Assembly: GCA_003553945.1 (NCBI GenBank)
Contig: PWEL01000013.1
Coordinates: forward strand, 43,526-107,525
DNA length: 64,000 nucleotides
Direction: 5' to 3'
From: Mollicutes bacterium
GTDB taxonomy: Bacteria; Bacillota_I; Bacilli_A; Izemoplasmatales; Izemoplasmataceae
The position numbers and the translations under genes are program-made. Within the stretch, counting starts at the first letter, position 1, and each line of letters opens with the position of its first letter. A model generated the notes under the pieces. It was given only the letters and a program-made list of their open reading frames with translations. It searched no databases and was not told the origin of the DNA. Shown here piece after piece: positions 1 through 8,630 of this stretch.

Positions 1-91
1 GCTCTCTGTGACACGTCAATCCACGTACTCGACTTCTTCATCGATTTAATCGTATACTACACGATTTATGCCGGATATGCAAGGAATTCCC

Positions 92-670
92 TCATGAGCC
101 GGCGTCGGTGCCGGAATCCTCCGGCGTGAAAAAGCGCATGCCGATCCCATAGTCCTCGACGAGCGTGCTTTTCGGCATGCGCATGAGCTTGTAGGTGACA
201 TAGAAATCCCCGGCGCACCCGGATATATGCAGCGCAAAAAGACAGTAGAACAGGACGAAGACGCCACCGCTCGTAAGCGGAAGGATGAGGGCGAAGACCG
301 CGGTGAGCACGAAGAACGGCGCAAGGCCGACGATCAGGAAATGCGGCTTCGTGAGATACGCATCAGGCGCGGCCGCGCTTGCCGCGAACCCGTGGAACTG
401 ATAGCGGACCTTGAGGTTTCTGTCCAGACGGAAGAAGATCCCGTGGATGATCTCATGCGCGACGATATAGAGCACGATGCCTACGAACAGAAAAAATATC
501 CCCGGCAGTGTCACACTGATGTCTATGCCGATTACGGGCAGGAATGCAAATACCCCCAGAAACAGCGCGATAGTCATGACATTCAGCCATATCGCCCGCT
601 TCTTGTCCTTCTCCAGGTCGATATGCTCGTGCAGGGTGTATCCTTCCGGCAATTCCCTATATGCTTTCAT
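92..670 (-). CDS. DUF3267-type putative zincin membrane protein
   Basis: This 192-residue membrane protein looks like the DUF3267 family of predicted membrane-embedded metallopeptidases. An HEIIH motif (HExxH zinc-site type, about residues 72-76) follows two hydrophobic segments, and two more hydrophobic stretches come after it. The ORF track starts upstream, but the start at MKAYREL is preferred because GGAGGGACGTC precedes it at good spacing. The next gene upstream on the same strand ends 10 bases away, so the two are probably co-transcribed. Substrate and role are unknown. The family call rests on the motif and topology. Confidence 0.7.
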   Translation of the reverse strand: MKAYRELPEGYTLHEHIDLEKDKKRAIWLNVMTIALFLGVFAFLPVIGIDISVTLPGIFFLFVGIVLYIVAHEIIHGIFFRLDRNLKVRYQFHGFAASAAAPDAYLTKPHFLIVGLAPFFVLTAVFALILPLTSGGVFVLFYCLFALHISGCAGDFYVTYKLMRMPKSTLVEDYGIGMRFFTPEDSGTDAGS

Positions 671-680
671 GACGTCCCTC

Positions 681-1451
681 CTAGGTGTTTTTCCCGAGAA
701 AGTCCAGTATCGCCTCGTTGACCGCCTTCGGCGCATCCTGGTTCGGCAGGTGCGCGGCGTTGACAACTGTCAGCCTCCTGGCCTCTGGTGCATTTTTGTC
801 AGTGGCTTCGATGAGCATCTTCCGCTCCCGTTCACCGTGAATCATGAACCAGGGAACATCGATCGAGCGCTCGATAGGTTTCGGGAGTTCTCTGAAGATC
901 TCTTTGCTGGTTTCAATGAAGCGCTGCTTGCCCGACTTGAAGGCCTGTTTATAGAGATATTCCCTCACGGGCGCCTTGACGCTGTTCTTCTTCGCGAACA
1001 TTTTGGCCATGCGCTTGTTCGTCAGAACCTTGATGAAATGCATGAAGAAGGACCCCATCTTCGCCTTGAAGGGGGACATGCTTCCGTAAAGCGGCATGGA
1101 CCCGATATCGATGAGGCCATGAATCCGCCCCGGGCGATGCATGGCGATGTATTGTCCGACGAAGCCGCCGAGGGACACGCCGACATGGAAGACGCCATCG
1201 AGGGCCAGTTCATCGAGCATCGCTTCAAAGGCGTCCGCCGCCTTCTTAAAAGTGAAAGGGCCGGTCTCTTTCGATAGCCCGTGCCCCGGAAGGTCCCATA
1301 CAACCACCCGGTAACTTGGTTTCAGACGCTTCACTTGAGCGTCGAACGAACGGTGATTGAGGCCCATGCCATGGGTGAACACCACCGGAACCCCGTTCTT
1401 CGGTCCATGCACAGCACAGTAGATTTCGCCGTGAGACGTTTCTATTTTCAT
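681..1451 (-). CDS. alpha/beta hydrolase
   Basis: This 256-residue protein has a classical alpha/beta-hydrolase fold. It shows an HGMG oxyanion-type loop near residue 28, the nucleophile elbow GVSLGG with Ser at about 93, and a late AAHLPNQD segment carrying the likely catalytic His. It has no signal peptide, so it is probably cytoplasmic. The start at MKIETSHG is chosen because GGGGGAGGATTGC lies just upstream; the longer ORF start has no such site. It is tandem with the DUF3267 gene. The specific ester or lactone substrate cannot be told from sequence. Confidence 0.8.
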   Translation of the reverse strand: MKIETSHGEIYCAVHGPKNGVPVVFTHGMGLNHRSFDAQVKRLKPSYRVVVWDLPGHGLSKETGPFTFKKAADAFEAMLDELALDGVFHVGVSLGGFVGQYIAMHRPGRIHGLIDIGSMPLYGSMSPFKAKMGSFFMHFIKVLTNKRMAKMFAKKNSVKAPVREYLYKQAFKSGKQRFIETSKEIFRELPKPIERSIDVPWFMIHGERERKMLIEATDKNAPEARRLTVVNAAHLPNQDAPKAVNEAILDFLGKNT

Positions 1452-1564
1452 GCAATCCTCCCCCGGAACCAGTCTTCGAGACAAGTGTATTATAGCATCC
1501 GCGCATCCACTTTAAAAGCACAAACGGTAAAATGGGACGACGCGACATTTACAAAGAATATCGC

Positions 1565-1593
1565 TTGCAGGAGAGGGGGAAACTCTATAGAAT
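1565..1593 (+). promoter_or_regulatory. sigma-A type promoter for the osmolyte transporter operon
   Basis: TTGCAG and TAGAAT are separated by 17 bases, about 40 bases before the permease start. CTATAG occurs twice, 9 bases apart, over and just after the -10 box and could be an operator. The call rests on consensus match only. Confidence 0.45.
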
Positions 1594-1629
1594 AAGCCTA
1601 TAGAAGTAAAGACAAAAGGAGTCGAGGCC

Positions 1630-2289
1630 ATGAGGTTCATTTTTAATGTGATTGAATTATATCGCGAACGGACGGCGTTCTTCCTCGATCTACTTTTAGA
1701 GCATATCTACCTCACAGGCGTCGCCATTCTCTTCATCACAATCATCGGAGTGAGCCTCGGGGTGCTCATGACCTATCATAAAGGGGTTGCGAACACCGTC
1801 CTCTCCCTCACCAACTTCTTCTACACCATCCCCTCGATCGCCATGTTCGGCTTCTTGGTCACATTCACAGGCATCGGCAACACCCCCGCCATCATCGCAT
1901 TGACCATCTACGGCGTACTGCCCGTCATCCGCAACACCTACGTCGGCATCAGCGAAGTCGACGACACCATCATCGAAGCGGCTACGGGCATGGGCGTCAC
2001 CGTGCGACAGCTTCTCTTTAAGATCCAGCTTCCGCTCGCACTCCCCGTAATCATCGCCGGGTTCCGCACCATGGTCATCATGACCATCGCCCTCGGCGGC
2101 ATCGCCTCGTTCATCGGTGCCGGAGGCCTCGGCATCGCCATCTGGCGGGGAATCTCCAACAACCACAATGAACTCATCGCCGCGGGCAGTCTGCTCGTCG
2201 CCCTGCTCGCAGTCATCACAGACCTCGTCCTGAATTTCATCGAGAGAGGCATTCGCATCAAAATCTATGGAACCGCAAAGGAGCGTTGA
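1630..2289 (+). CDS. glycine betaine/carnitine/choline-type ABC transporter permease (OpuCB-like)
   Basis: This 219-residue inner-membrane permease belongs to the ProW/OpuCB family. It has about five to six hydrophobic segments and the EAA loop 'EAATGMGVTVRQLLFKIQLP'-like signature that contacts the ATPase. AAAAGGAGTCGAGG precedes the ATG. It is the first gene of a three-gene operon with a substrate-binding lipoprotein and an ATPase, all nearly abutting. OpuC systems usually have two permease genes (B and D). Only one is present here, so the transporter may be a homodimer. The exact substrate (betaine, choline, carnitine or proline betaine) is inferred from family only. Confidence 0.85.
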   Translation: MRFIFNVIELYRERTAFFLDLLLEHIYLTGVAILFITIIGVSLGVLMTYHKGVANTVLSLTNFFYTIPSIAMFGFLVTFTGIGNTPAIIALTIYGVLPVIRNTYVGISEVDDTIIEAATGMGVTVRQLLFKIQLPLALPVIIAGFRTMVIMTIALGGIASFIGAGGLGIAIWRGISNNHNELIAAGSLLVALLAVITDLVLNFIERGIRIKIYGTAKER

Positions 2290-2293
2290 TACC

Positions 2294-3178
2294 ATGAAGA
2301 AAATCCTCACAGTCCTCACCATCATAGCGGGCGTCTTCGCCTTCACTGCGTGTGAAGAGCGGGACGAGGTCACGCTCGCAAGCAAACCAATGCCCGAGCA
2401 ATACGTCCTCGCCCAGATCATGATAGAACTGATCGAAAGCGAGACCGACATCTCCGTCGACTACAGGTCCGGCATCGGCGGCGGTACGAACAACATCCAC
2501 CCCGGCATGGTCGAAGGCCAGTTCGACATCTACCCCGAATACACCGGCACCGGATGGATGGAAGTCCTCCGGGAGGACTTGATCCGGGACCCCGATGCAC
2601 TAACGGAAGCCGTCAGGGAGGCCTACAGGGAGGAATTCGACATCGAATGGCTCGAACTCTACGGCTTCAACAACACCTACGGGCTCGCCATGAAGGAGGA
2701 CAAGGCTGACGAAATGGGCATCGAGACCTACAGCGACCTCGCCGAGAAGGCGGATGACCTCCATTTCGCGGCCGAATATGATTTCTTCGAGCGCGAGGAT
2801 GGCATGATCGGCCTTGAAGCGGCCTACGGCCTCGAGTTCGGTGAGAACAGCGAACTCGAAACCGGTCTGAAATACACTGCCATAGGAGACGACGAGGTCG
2901 ATGTCATCAACGTCTGGTCCACGGACGGAAGGCTTAAGGAATACGACCTGCGCCTTCTTGAAGACGATGAGGATTTCTTTCCCTCCTATTACGCCGCGAC
3001 ATTGATCCGTCAGGAGACCCTTGAAGAATACCCTGAACTCGAGGATGTCCTCAACATTCTCGGCGGAAGGATAGACAACGAGACCATCACTGCCATCAAC
3101 TACCGCGTAGAGGTCGACAACGACGACCCCTACCAAGTCGCCATGGACTTCATCGAGTCGGAAGGACTGCTTGATTGA
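2294..3178 (+). CDS. osmoprotectant-binding lipoprotein (OpuCC-like)
   Basis: This 294-residue extracellular substrate-binding protein carries a lipoprotein signal (hydrophobic stretch ending FTAC, Cys20 as acyl site). Its segments 'SGIGGGTNNIHPGM' and 'DIYPEYTGTGW' are typical of the OpuAC/OpuCC choline/betaine-binding fold. The ATG at MKKILTV is chosen over the upstream ORF start because it begins the signal peptide and has GGAG upstream. The gene overlaps the permease frame closely and its stop shares bases with the ATPase start, so translation is probably coupled. The mature protein is acidic, like other exported proteins of this window. Confidence 0.85.
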   Translation: MKKILTVLTIIAGVFAFTACEERDEVTLASKPMPEQYVLAQIMIELIESETDISVDYRSGIGGGTNNIHPGMVEGQFDIYPEYTGTGWMEVLREDLIRDPDALTEAVREAYREEFDIEWLELYGFNNTYGLAMKEDKADEMGIETYSDLAEKADDLHFAAEYDFFEREDGMIGLEAAYGLEFGENSELETGLKYTAIGDDEVDVINVWSTDGRLKEYDLRLLEDDEDFFPSYYAATLIRQETLEEYPELEDVLNILGGRIDNETITAINYRVEVDNDDPYQVAMDFIESEGLLD

Positions 3179-3999
3179 TGTCGGTCATTTCCTTTCAGAA
3201 TATCCACAAGGCCTACACTGAAGACGCCCCGGTCCTGAAGGGCATCAGCTTCGACGTCGAAGATGGCGAGTTCGTCGTGCTGCTCGGGACATCCGGTTGC
3301 GGCAAGACCACGACGCTCAAGCTCATCAACAAGCTCATCGATTTCGACACGGGCTATATCTTCTTCAAGGGGCATCCGATCAAACAGTGGCCGAAAGTGT
3401 CCCTGCGACGCTCGATCGGCTATGTCATCCAGCAAGTCGGGCTCTTTCCGCACATGGACATCGCCGCGAACATCACTTTCGTGCTCGACCTGCAAAAACA
3501 CGATAAGCACCATGCCCGTGAAAGGGCGAAGACGCTCATCGACCTTGTCGGTCTCGACGAAAGCTACCTCCCGCGCTATCCGAGAGAGCTCTCGGGCGGA
3601 GAGAAACAGCGCGTCGGCGTCGCGCGGGCCCTCGCAGCCGACCCCGAGATCCTCCTCATGGACGAGCCCTTCGGCGCTGTGGACGAGATCACCCGCAGGC
3701 ACCTGCAGAACGAGATGAAAAGCATCTACGCCAAACTGAAAAAGACTGTGCTCTTCGTCACCCACGACATCGAGGAGGCCGTGCGCCTCGCGGACAAGAT
3801 CATCCTCTTCAAGGACGGCCGCATCGAACAAAGCGGCTCTCCGAGGGACCTCGTTTTCACGCCGGCGACCCCCTATGTCAAGGAGTTCTTCGGGCTGAAA
3901 GGGTTCAAGGCCTCCCTCGATGACGCATCCCTGGAAAAAGTCTATCGGCAGATCCTCTCCGGGGAAAAGACGTTCAACGATATCTTCAACACCGTCTGA
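3178..3999 (+). CDS. osmoprotectant ABC transporter ATPase (OpuCA-like, no CBS domains)
   Basis: This 273-residue ABC ATPase contains Walker A GTSGCGKTT, signature LSGGEKQRVG, Walker B ILLMDEPFGAVD and the switch His in VTHD. It matches OpuCA/ProV-type importers but ends about 30 residues after the nucleotide-binding domain core. The tandem CBS domains that sense ionic strength in many OpuCA proteins are therefore missing. The ATG overlaps the preceding TGA (ATGA); a TTG one codon earlier is an alternative. It powers the neighbouring permease and binding protein. Confidence 0.87.
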   Translation: MSVISFQNIHKAYTEDAPVLKGISFDVEDGEFVVLLGTSGCGKTTTLKLINKLIDFDTGYIFFKGHPIKQWPKVSLRRSIGYVIQQVGLFPHMDIAANITFVLDLQKHDKHHARERAKTLIDLVGLDESYLPRYPRELSGGEKQRVGVARALAADPEILLMDEPFGAVDEITRRHLQNEMKSIYAKLKKTVLFVTHDIEEAVRLADKIILFKDGRIEQSGSPRDLVFTPATPYVKEFFGLKGFKASLDDASLEKVYRQILSGEKTFNDIFNTV

Positions 4000-4064
4000 A
4001 GGTTGGCATAGCTCTGTGGATATAGTACAATCACACACGAAAACAAAAGAAAGCGGTGTTCTGC

Positions 4065-5747
4065 ATGGAAAAATGGTGGCAAAGCGCAATCATCTATCAG
4101 GTCTACCTGCGCAGCTTCAAAGATGCGAACAATGACGGCATCGGCGACATCAAAGGCCTGATCGGCAAGATAGACTATCTCGAGGAGATCGGCGTCGACA
4201 CCATCTGGGTCTCTCCGCACTATGATTCGCCCATGGACGATAACGGCTACGACATCCGCGACTTCTACAAGGTCAGCGAGGACTACGGCACTCTCGAAGA
4301 TTTCAAGGAGCTGTTGAAAGAGGCGCATGAAAGGGACATGAAAGTCATCACCGACCTCGTCCTCAACCACACCTCCGATGAACATCCGTGGTTCGAGGCG
4401 GCGAAGGATCCGAATCATCCGGAGCATGAATACTACCACGATTTCTATATCTGGCACGAACCGAAATACGAAGACGGGAAGCGCAAGCGCCCGACCCGCT
4501 GGATCGGCTGGTTCGGCAACCCGGCATGGACCTACAACGAAGCCACGGATGAATACTATCTCCACATATTCAGCCGCAAGATGCCCGACCTCAACTGGCG
4601 CAACCCCGAGATGCGCAAGGCCATGAAAAAAGTCATCCAGTTCTGGATCGACCTCGGCGTGGACGGATTCCGCGTCGACGCCACCAACCATCTGGAGAAG
4701 AACTGGGACTTCCCCGACGGCTATCCGGGATACGAGAACTTCTCCAGCCTCCCCAAACATCATGAATACCTTCAGGAACTGGGCAGGGAGCTCTTCCACC
4801 CCAACGACCTCATGATCATCGGAGAGGCCGGCGGCGCCACACGCGAAGAGGCCCTTCAATACGCCGGATTCGATTCCGAGGAATTCAACATGCTCATCCA
4901 TTTCGAGCACTGCTGGGTCGATACGGATGAGACGAACACGCTCACGCCCGGCAAATGGGCGAAGGGCACTGTCGACATCACCCGGTTGAAAGAGAGCTTC
5001 TACCGCTGGTACAAAGTCTTCAAGGACAAGGGCTGGAACGCCATCTACTGGCACAACCACGACCAGCCGCGCATCGTCAGCCATTATGGCGACGACGAAA
5101 CGCACTGGGAGCGAAGCGCCAAGATGCTGGCATGCGCCCTGTACCTCATCCCCGGCACGCCGATCGTCTATTACGGCGAGGAGATCGGCATGACCAACGT
5201 CGACTACGAAAACCTCGAGGACTTCAGGGATGTCGAGGTCTTCACCGAATACGAGAACTTCCGCCGAAACGGCGCATCCCATGAGACCGCCATGCAGGCG
5301 CTCAGGGACCGCTCCCGCGATTCAGCGCGCTCCCCCATGCAATGGAGCGACGCCCCTTACGCAGGGTTCTCCGAAGTAAAGCCGTGGATACCGATCAACA
5401 GCAACTATGAAACCATCAACGTCGAAAGACAACAGCAATCGAAGTCCTCCATCCTCTCCACCTACAAGACCCTGCTCGCTCTCAGAGCGAAAGAGAATCT
5501 CAATTTCGCCGATCTCACATTCTACGACATCAGCCATCCCCAAAGCTTCAACTATCTGAGCACGGGGGAGCATCACGAATACCTCGTCCTCTGCAATTTC
5601 TCAGAAAAGCCACTCACTATGGAATTCCCACTGGACCTGCAAACGTTCGATGTCTACTACTCCAATGTCGATATCGGGAAGGCTGAAAGGAAGAGCGAAG
5701 AATTCGCACCTTATGAGGCGCGCATATATAAAAGAAAGCGCCAGTGA
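4065..5747 (+). CDS. malL: cytoplasmic alpha-glucosidase / oligo-1,6-glucosidase (GH13)
   Basis: This 560-residue GH13 enzyme resembles the oligo-1,6-glucosidase / sucrase-isomaltase-like subfamily. Visible motifs are region I DLVLNHTSDEH, region II GVDGFRVDATNH with the nucleophile near Asp205, the acid/base in MIIGEAGG, and region IV HNHDQPR. No signal peptide is present, so it acts in the cytoplasm on imported malto- or isomalto-oligosaccharides. ATG at MEKWW is preferred; an in-frame GTG lies three codons earlier and the Shine-Dalgarno is weak (GAAAGCGG). It precedes the maltodextrin transporter but is separated from it by a terminator, so it is a separate transcript. The malL name reflects function; the substrate preference is inferred. 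Confidence 0.85.
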   Translation: MEKWWQSAIIYQVYLRSFKDANNDGIGDIKGLIGKIDYLEEIGVDTIWVSPHYDSPMDDNGYDIRDFYKVSEDYGTLEDFKELLKEAHERDMKVITDLVLNHTSDEHPWFEAAKDPNHPEHEYYHDFYIWHEPKYEDGKRKRPTRWIGWFGNPAWTYNEATDEYYLHIFSRKMPDLNWRNPEMRKAMKKVIQFWIDLGVDGFRVDATNHLEKNWDFPDGYPGYENFSSLPKHHEYLQELGRELFHPNDLMIIGEAGGATREEALQYAGFDSEEFNMLIHFEHCWVDTDETNTLTPGKWAKGTVDITRLKESFYRWYKVFKDKGWNAIYWHNHDQPRIVSHYGDDETHWERSAKMLACALYLIPGTPIVYYGEEIGMTNVDYENLEDFRDVEVFTEYENFRRNGASHETAMQALRDRSRDSARSPMQWSDAPYAGFSEVKPWIPINSNYETINVERQQQSKSSILSTYKTLLALRAKENLNFADLTFYDISHPQSFNYLSTGEHHEYLVLCNFSEKPLTMEFPLDLQTFDVYYSNVDIGKAERKSEEFAPYEARIYKRKRQ

Positions 5748-5825
5748 TGAATGGCATGAAAACCGCTTTCAATTTCACCTCCCCTCCACAACAGCTTTGA
5801 TATGTCTGAACACCTCTGTCAAGGC

Positions 5826-5852
5826 AAAGAGAGCCCTCACGGCTCTCTTTTT
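5826..5852 (+). terminator. intrinsic terminator after the alpha-glucosidase
   Basis: The arms AAAGAGAGCC and GGCTCTCTTT flank the loop CTCAC, and a T run follows. Confidence 0.85.
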
Positions 5853-5897
5853 ACAGAGTATGTGCGAAGAAGGGCCGAAATCGATGTTCAAACAAAT

Positions 5898-5911
5898 GCA
5901 AAGCGCTTTTT
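5898..5911 (+). promoter_or_regulatory. LacI-type operator-like palindrome upstream of malF
   Basis: The palindrome AAAGCGCTTT, with CG at its centre, sits about 75 bases before the malF promoter. Similar AAGCGCTT palindromes occur before msmX and the PTS gene. This suggests a MalR- or CcpA-like repressor site, but no such regulator gene lies in the window. Confidence 0.5.
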
Positions 5912-5963
5912 GAGTATTCAGAAAGGATTTAGCACTTGAGGTTTTTGAGTGATAAACCGTAGC

Positions 5964-6000
5964 CAAAAGCGTTTACAAACAGCCCTCTTTTTGATAGGAT
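5964..6000 (+). promoter_or_regulatory. malF operon promoter with overlapping cre-like operator
   Basis: TTTACA and TAGGAT are 17 bases apart. The 14-mer CAAAAGCGTTTACA overlaps the -35 box. Read on the other strand it matches the CcpA/LacI-family cre consensus at about 12 of 14 positions. Binding there would block RNA polymerase, so the maltodextrin operon is likely repressed. In the 307-base gap after the alpha-glucosidase, this site, the upstream palindrome and the terminator are the only features I can see. Confidence 0.55.
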
Positions 6001-6054
6001 TTAACTGTAAGTGAGACAAAACACTATAGAGCATTACGTGAAGGGATTGGAACA

Positions 6055-7737
6055 ATGGAGTTTTTTGAACGCTTAAAAAAATGGATTGGCAAGCAATCAA
6101 GACGCTTTGTGTTTTTTTTGAGGAATAAAGCGGTCGGTTTCGTCCGCGGCATCTTCCGTTTCTTCCGGGCGATCGTTCTTGGAGTCCGGAATTTCTTCAT
6201 CAGCATCTATAAGGCCGCGAAAGAACATCCGAAGTCTTTCCGCAAGGGCCTCATGAGCTTTTTTCTCATGGGACTCGGCCAGTTCCGCAACAAGCAATGG
6301 TACAAGGGAGGTATCTTTCTAGGCATTTTCCTTGTCTTCCTCATTGTCGAATTCGTCACTTCTGACTATATCTACGCCCCGGCTGAACTCTCGCAGTACC
6401 CTGCCGACGATCAACTGTATTTCTTCAGAGATTACGGAGGGATCATCACACGAGGTATCTGGGGCTTTTTCTCTTTAGGTGCCTTGTCGATGGGCGACGC
6501 CTATCGCGGCATCACTATCGTGGGCGAGGACGCCCGTTACTCGTGGATGCTCGCAGATAACTCGAGGACCCTGATGGGCGAAGGCATCATCATCGCAGTG
6601 CTGATGGTCGTCCTGATCGGTCTCTGGATCGCAAACATCCGCGATGCCTATAAGACAGACCTTAGGATCAGGGCCGGCGAAAAGGTCGAAAGCGCTAAAG
6701 AATGGGTCCGCTCCATCTGGGACCGGAACTTCGCCTATATCATCACCCTCCCCGGCGCGATCCTCGTGCTCTTCTTCATACTGATGCCGTTCCTGTTCTC
6801 CTTCCTCGTCGCCTTTACGAGCTATGACGCGGCGATCACACTGAGGATGGACCTCATCGCCTGGGAGACTGAAACGTTCACCGACGTGCTTTTCGGCGGT
6901 GAACCCGCATGGCGAAGCTTCTTCTTCGATGTACTTAGGTGGACGGTCTTCTACGCTATCCTGAGCAGTGTCACCGTATACATACTCGGCTTCATCCAGG
7001 CACTGATCATCAACAGTAAATACGTGAAGTTCAAAAAAGTCTGGCGACTGATCCTCATCCTGCCCTGGGCCGTTCCCGGCATGGTCAGCCTGCTGGTCTT
7101 CTCCAACATATTCGGAGGCACCCACGGCCTCATGAACAATATTCTCGCAGATTTTGGAATCGTGGATAATGTAAGGGAGTTCCTTCGGACTATCGGACTC
7201 ATCGGTTCACCGCGCGAGGAAGGCAACATCCAATGGTTCACGCATCCCGATAACGCCAACCTCGCCAGGGCGATCGTCCTTACGGTGAACCTGTGGATGG
7301 GCTTCCCCTATTTCATGTTGCTGATCACAGGGGTGCTCGGCACCATACCGCAAGAGCTCTATGAAGCGGCCGATATCGACGGCGGGTCGGCACCGCAGAA
7401 ATTCCGCTTCATCACCTTCCCCTGGGTCCTAAGGGCCACGGCTCCCGTCATCATCACGACCTTCACCTTCAACTTCAACAACTTCGGGGCCATCTACTTC
7501 CTCACCGGAGGTGGTCCTAGATACCACACCGCCGATGTCCCCAATGCCCTGCGGGGCATCGAACCCGGTCAGACGGATATTCTCATCTCCTGGATCTACA
7601 CCATGGCCTTCGAATCCGGGGACCACGATGCCTACAACCTCGCAGCGGTCTACTCCATTCTCGTCTTCATCATGATCGCTGTCGTGTCGCTCTATTATCT
7701 CTCCAAGCTCAAGTCGTTCTGGGAGGAAGATGATTGA
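6055..7737 (+). CDS. malF: maltodextrin ABC transporter permease (MalF-like, N-terminally extended)
   Basis: This 560-residue integral membrane permease pairs with the next gene. The C-terminal part (about 230-555) carries the usual MalF/MdxF transmembrane core with the EAA motif 'ELYEAADIDGGSAPQKF'. The first ~230 residues are unusual: a basic amphipathic start, a 'GLGQFRNKQWYKGG' segment and about three membrane spans. This is similar in spirit to extended MalF proteins but longer than compact Firmicute permeases of about 430 residues. ATG is preceded by GAAGGGATTGG. It leads an operon malF-malG-yvdJ-like-malE. Confidence 0.87.
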   Translation: MEFFERLKKWIGKQSRRFVFFLRNKAVGFVRGIFRFFRAIVLGVRNFFISIYKAAKEHPKSFRKGLMSFFLMGLGQFRNKQWYKGGIFLGIFLVFLIVEFVTSDYIYAPAELSQYPADDQLYFFRDYGGIITRGIWGFFSLGALSMGDAYRGITIVGEDARYSWMLADNSRTLMGEGIIIAVLMVVLIGLWIANIRDAYKTDLRIRAGEKVESAKEWVRSIWDRNFAYIITLPGAILVLFFILMPFLFSFLVAFTSYDAAITLRMDLIAWETETFTDVLFGGEPAWRSFFFDVLRWTVFYAILSSVTVYILGFIQALIINSKYVKFKKVWRLILILPWAVPGMVSLLVFSNIFGGTHGLMNNILADFGIVDNVREFLRTIGLIGSPREEGNIQWFTHPDNANLARAIVLTVNLWMGFPYFMLLITGVLGTIPQELYEAADIDGGSAPQKFRFITFPWVLRATAPVIITTFTFNFNNFGAIYFLTGGGPRYHTADVPNALRGIEPGQTDILISWIYTMAFESGDHDAYNLAAVYSILVFIMIAVVSLYYLSKLKSFWEEDD

Positions 7738-7738
7738 T

Positions 7739-8605
7739 ATGAAAATGCTGAAGTTCAAAAAAGGTCTTGCTGGAACCCTTATACACATATGGCTGATAAT
7801 CTCAGTGATTATCTGTCTGGTCCCCATTCTGTGGATGCTTTCCGCGGCGTTCTCCGATGTGCCGCATATCGGCAGGGTGCCGATCATCCCCAACATCACT
7901 GAACTATCGCTCACCAATTTTGAAGAGATCTTCACGTACCGTTCGAGGTCGGGACAGATGTTCCCCGACTATATAAGGTCGTTCCTGGTCACGCTGGCCG
8001 TTGCGACAATCTCGACGACGCTCGTTGTGATCTTCTCCTCCCTTGTCGGTTTCGCCGTCACGCGTTTCCGCTTCAGAGCGAAAAAACCGGCGCTTCTCTT
8101 GATGATGGGACTCCAGATGTTCCCGGGCTTCATGGGCATGATCGCCCTCTTCATCATCTTCCGCGTATTCGGATGGCTGAACAACCCCTTCTTCCTCGCT
8201 CTGATCTATGTAGCGGGAGCTATCCCCTTCAATACATTCATCGTGCGCGGATTCATGCGCAATGTCCCCAAGTCTCTTGATGAGGCCGCCGCGATCGACG
8301 GCGCCACGAACCTGCAGATACTCGTCAAGATCATCGTCCCCCTGGCAGCGCCCATCATGGGATTCATCGCTGTCAACGCCTTCATGGGACCCTGGATGGA
8401 CTACATCCTACCATCAATCCTCATGCCCAACAATGAAACGGTCGCCATGTGGCTCTTCCGCATGAACGCCCCCGACACACAACCGCATGAACCCATGTGG
8501 TTCATGGCCGGCGCCTTGTTCGTGACGGTTCCGATCATGATCGTGCAGATCTACATGCAGAAATACGTCACGTACGGACTGACAGCCGGTGCTGAAAAAG
8601 GCTGA
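7739..8605 (+). CDS. malG: maltodextrin ABC transporter permease (MalG-like)
   Basis: This 288-residue permease has about six membrane spans and the MalG EAA loop 'SLDEAAAIDGATNLQILVKI'. It would form the transmembrane pore with MalF. Several in-frame ATGs cluster at the start. The second one is chosen because GGGAGGAAGA lies about 10 bases upstream, while the first almost touches the Shine-Dalgarno. It begins one base after the malF stop, consistent with coupled translation. No ATPase gene is in this operon; the distant msmX-type gene probably serves it. Confidence 0.88.
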   Translation: MKMLKFKKGLAGTLIHIWLIISVIICLVPILWMLSAAFSDVPHIGRVPIIPNITELSLTNFEEIFTYRSRSGQMFPDYIRSFLVTLAVATISTTLVVIFSSLVGFAVTRFRFRAKKPALLLMMGLQMFPGFMGMIALFIIFRVFGWLNNPFFLALIYVAGAIPFNTFIVRGFMRNVPKSLDEAAAIDGATNLQILVKIIVPLAAPIMGFIAVNAFMGPWMDYILPSILMPNNETVAMWLFRMNAPDTQPHEPMWFMAGALFVTVPIMIVQIYMQKYVTYGLTAGAEKG

Positions 8606-8630
8606 TGAAGACACAGAAATGGTGTGAACT

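Noticed and set aside
3942-5282. 446-residue ORF antisense to the alpha-glucosidase
   Set aside because: It is a shadow of a GH13 gene with all catalytic motifs, has no ribosome site and has composition typical of reverse-frame reading.
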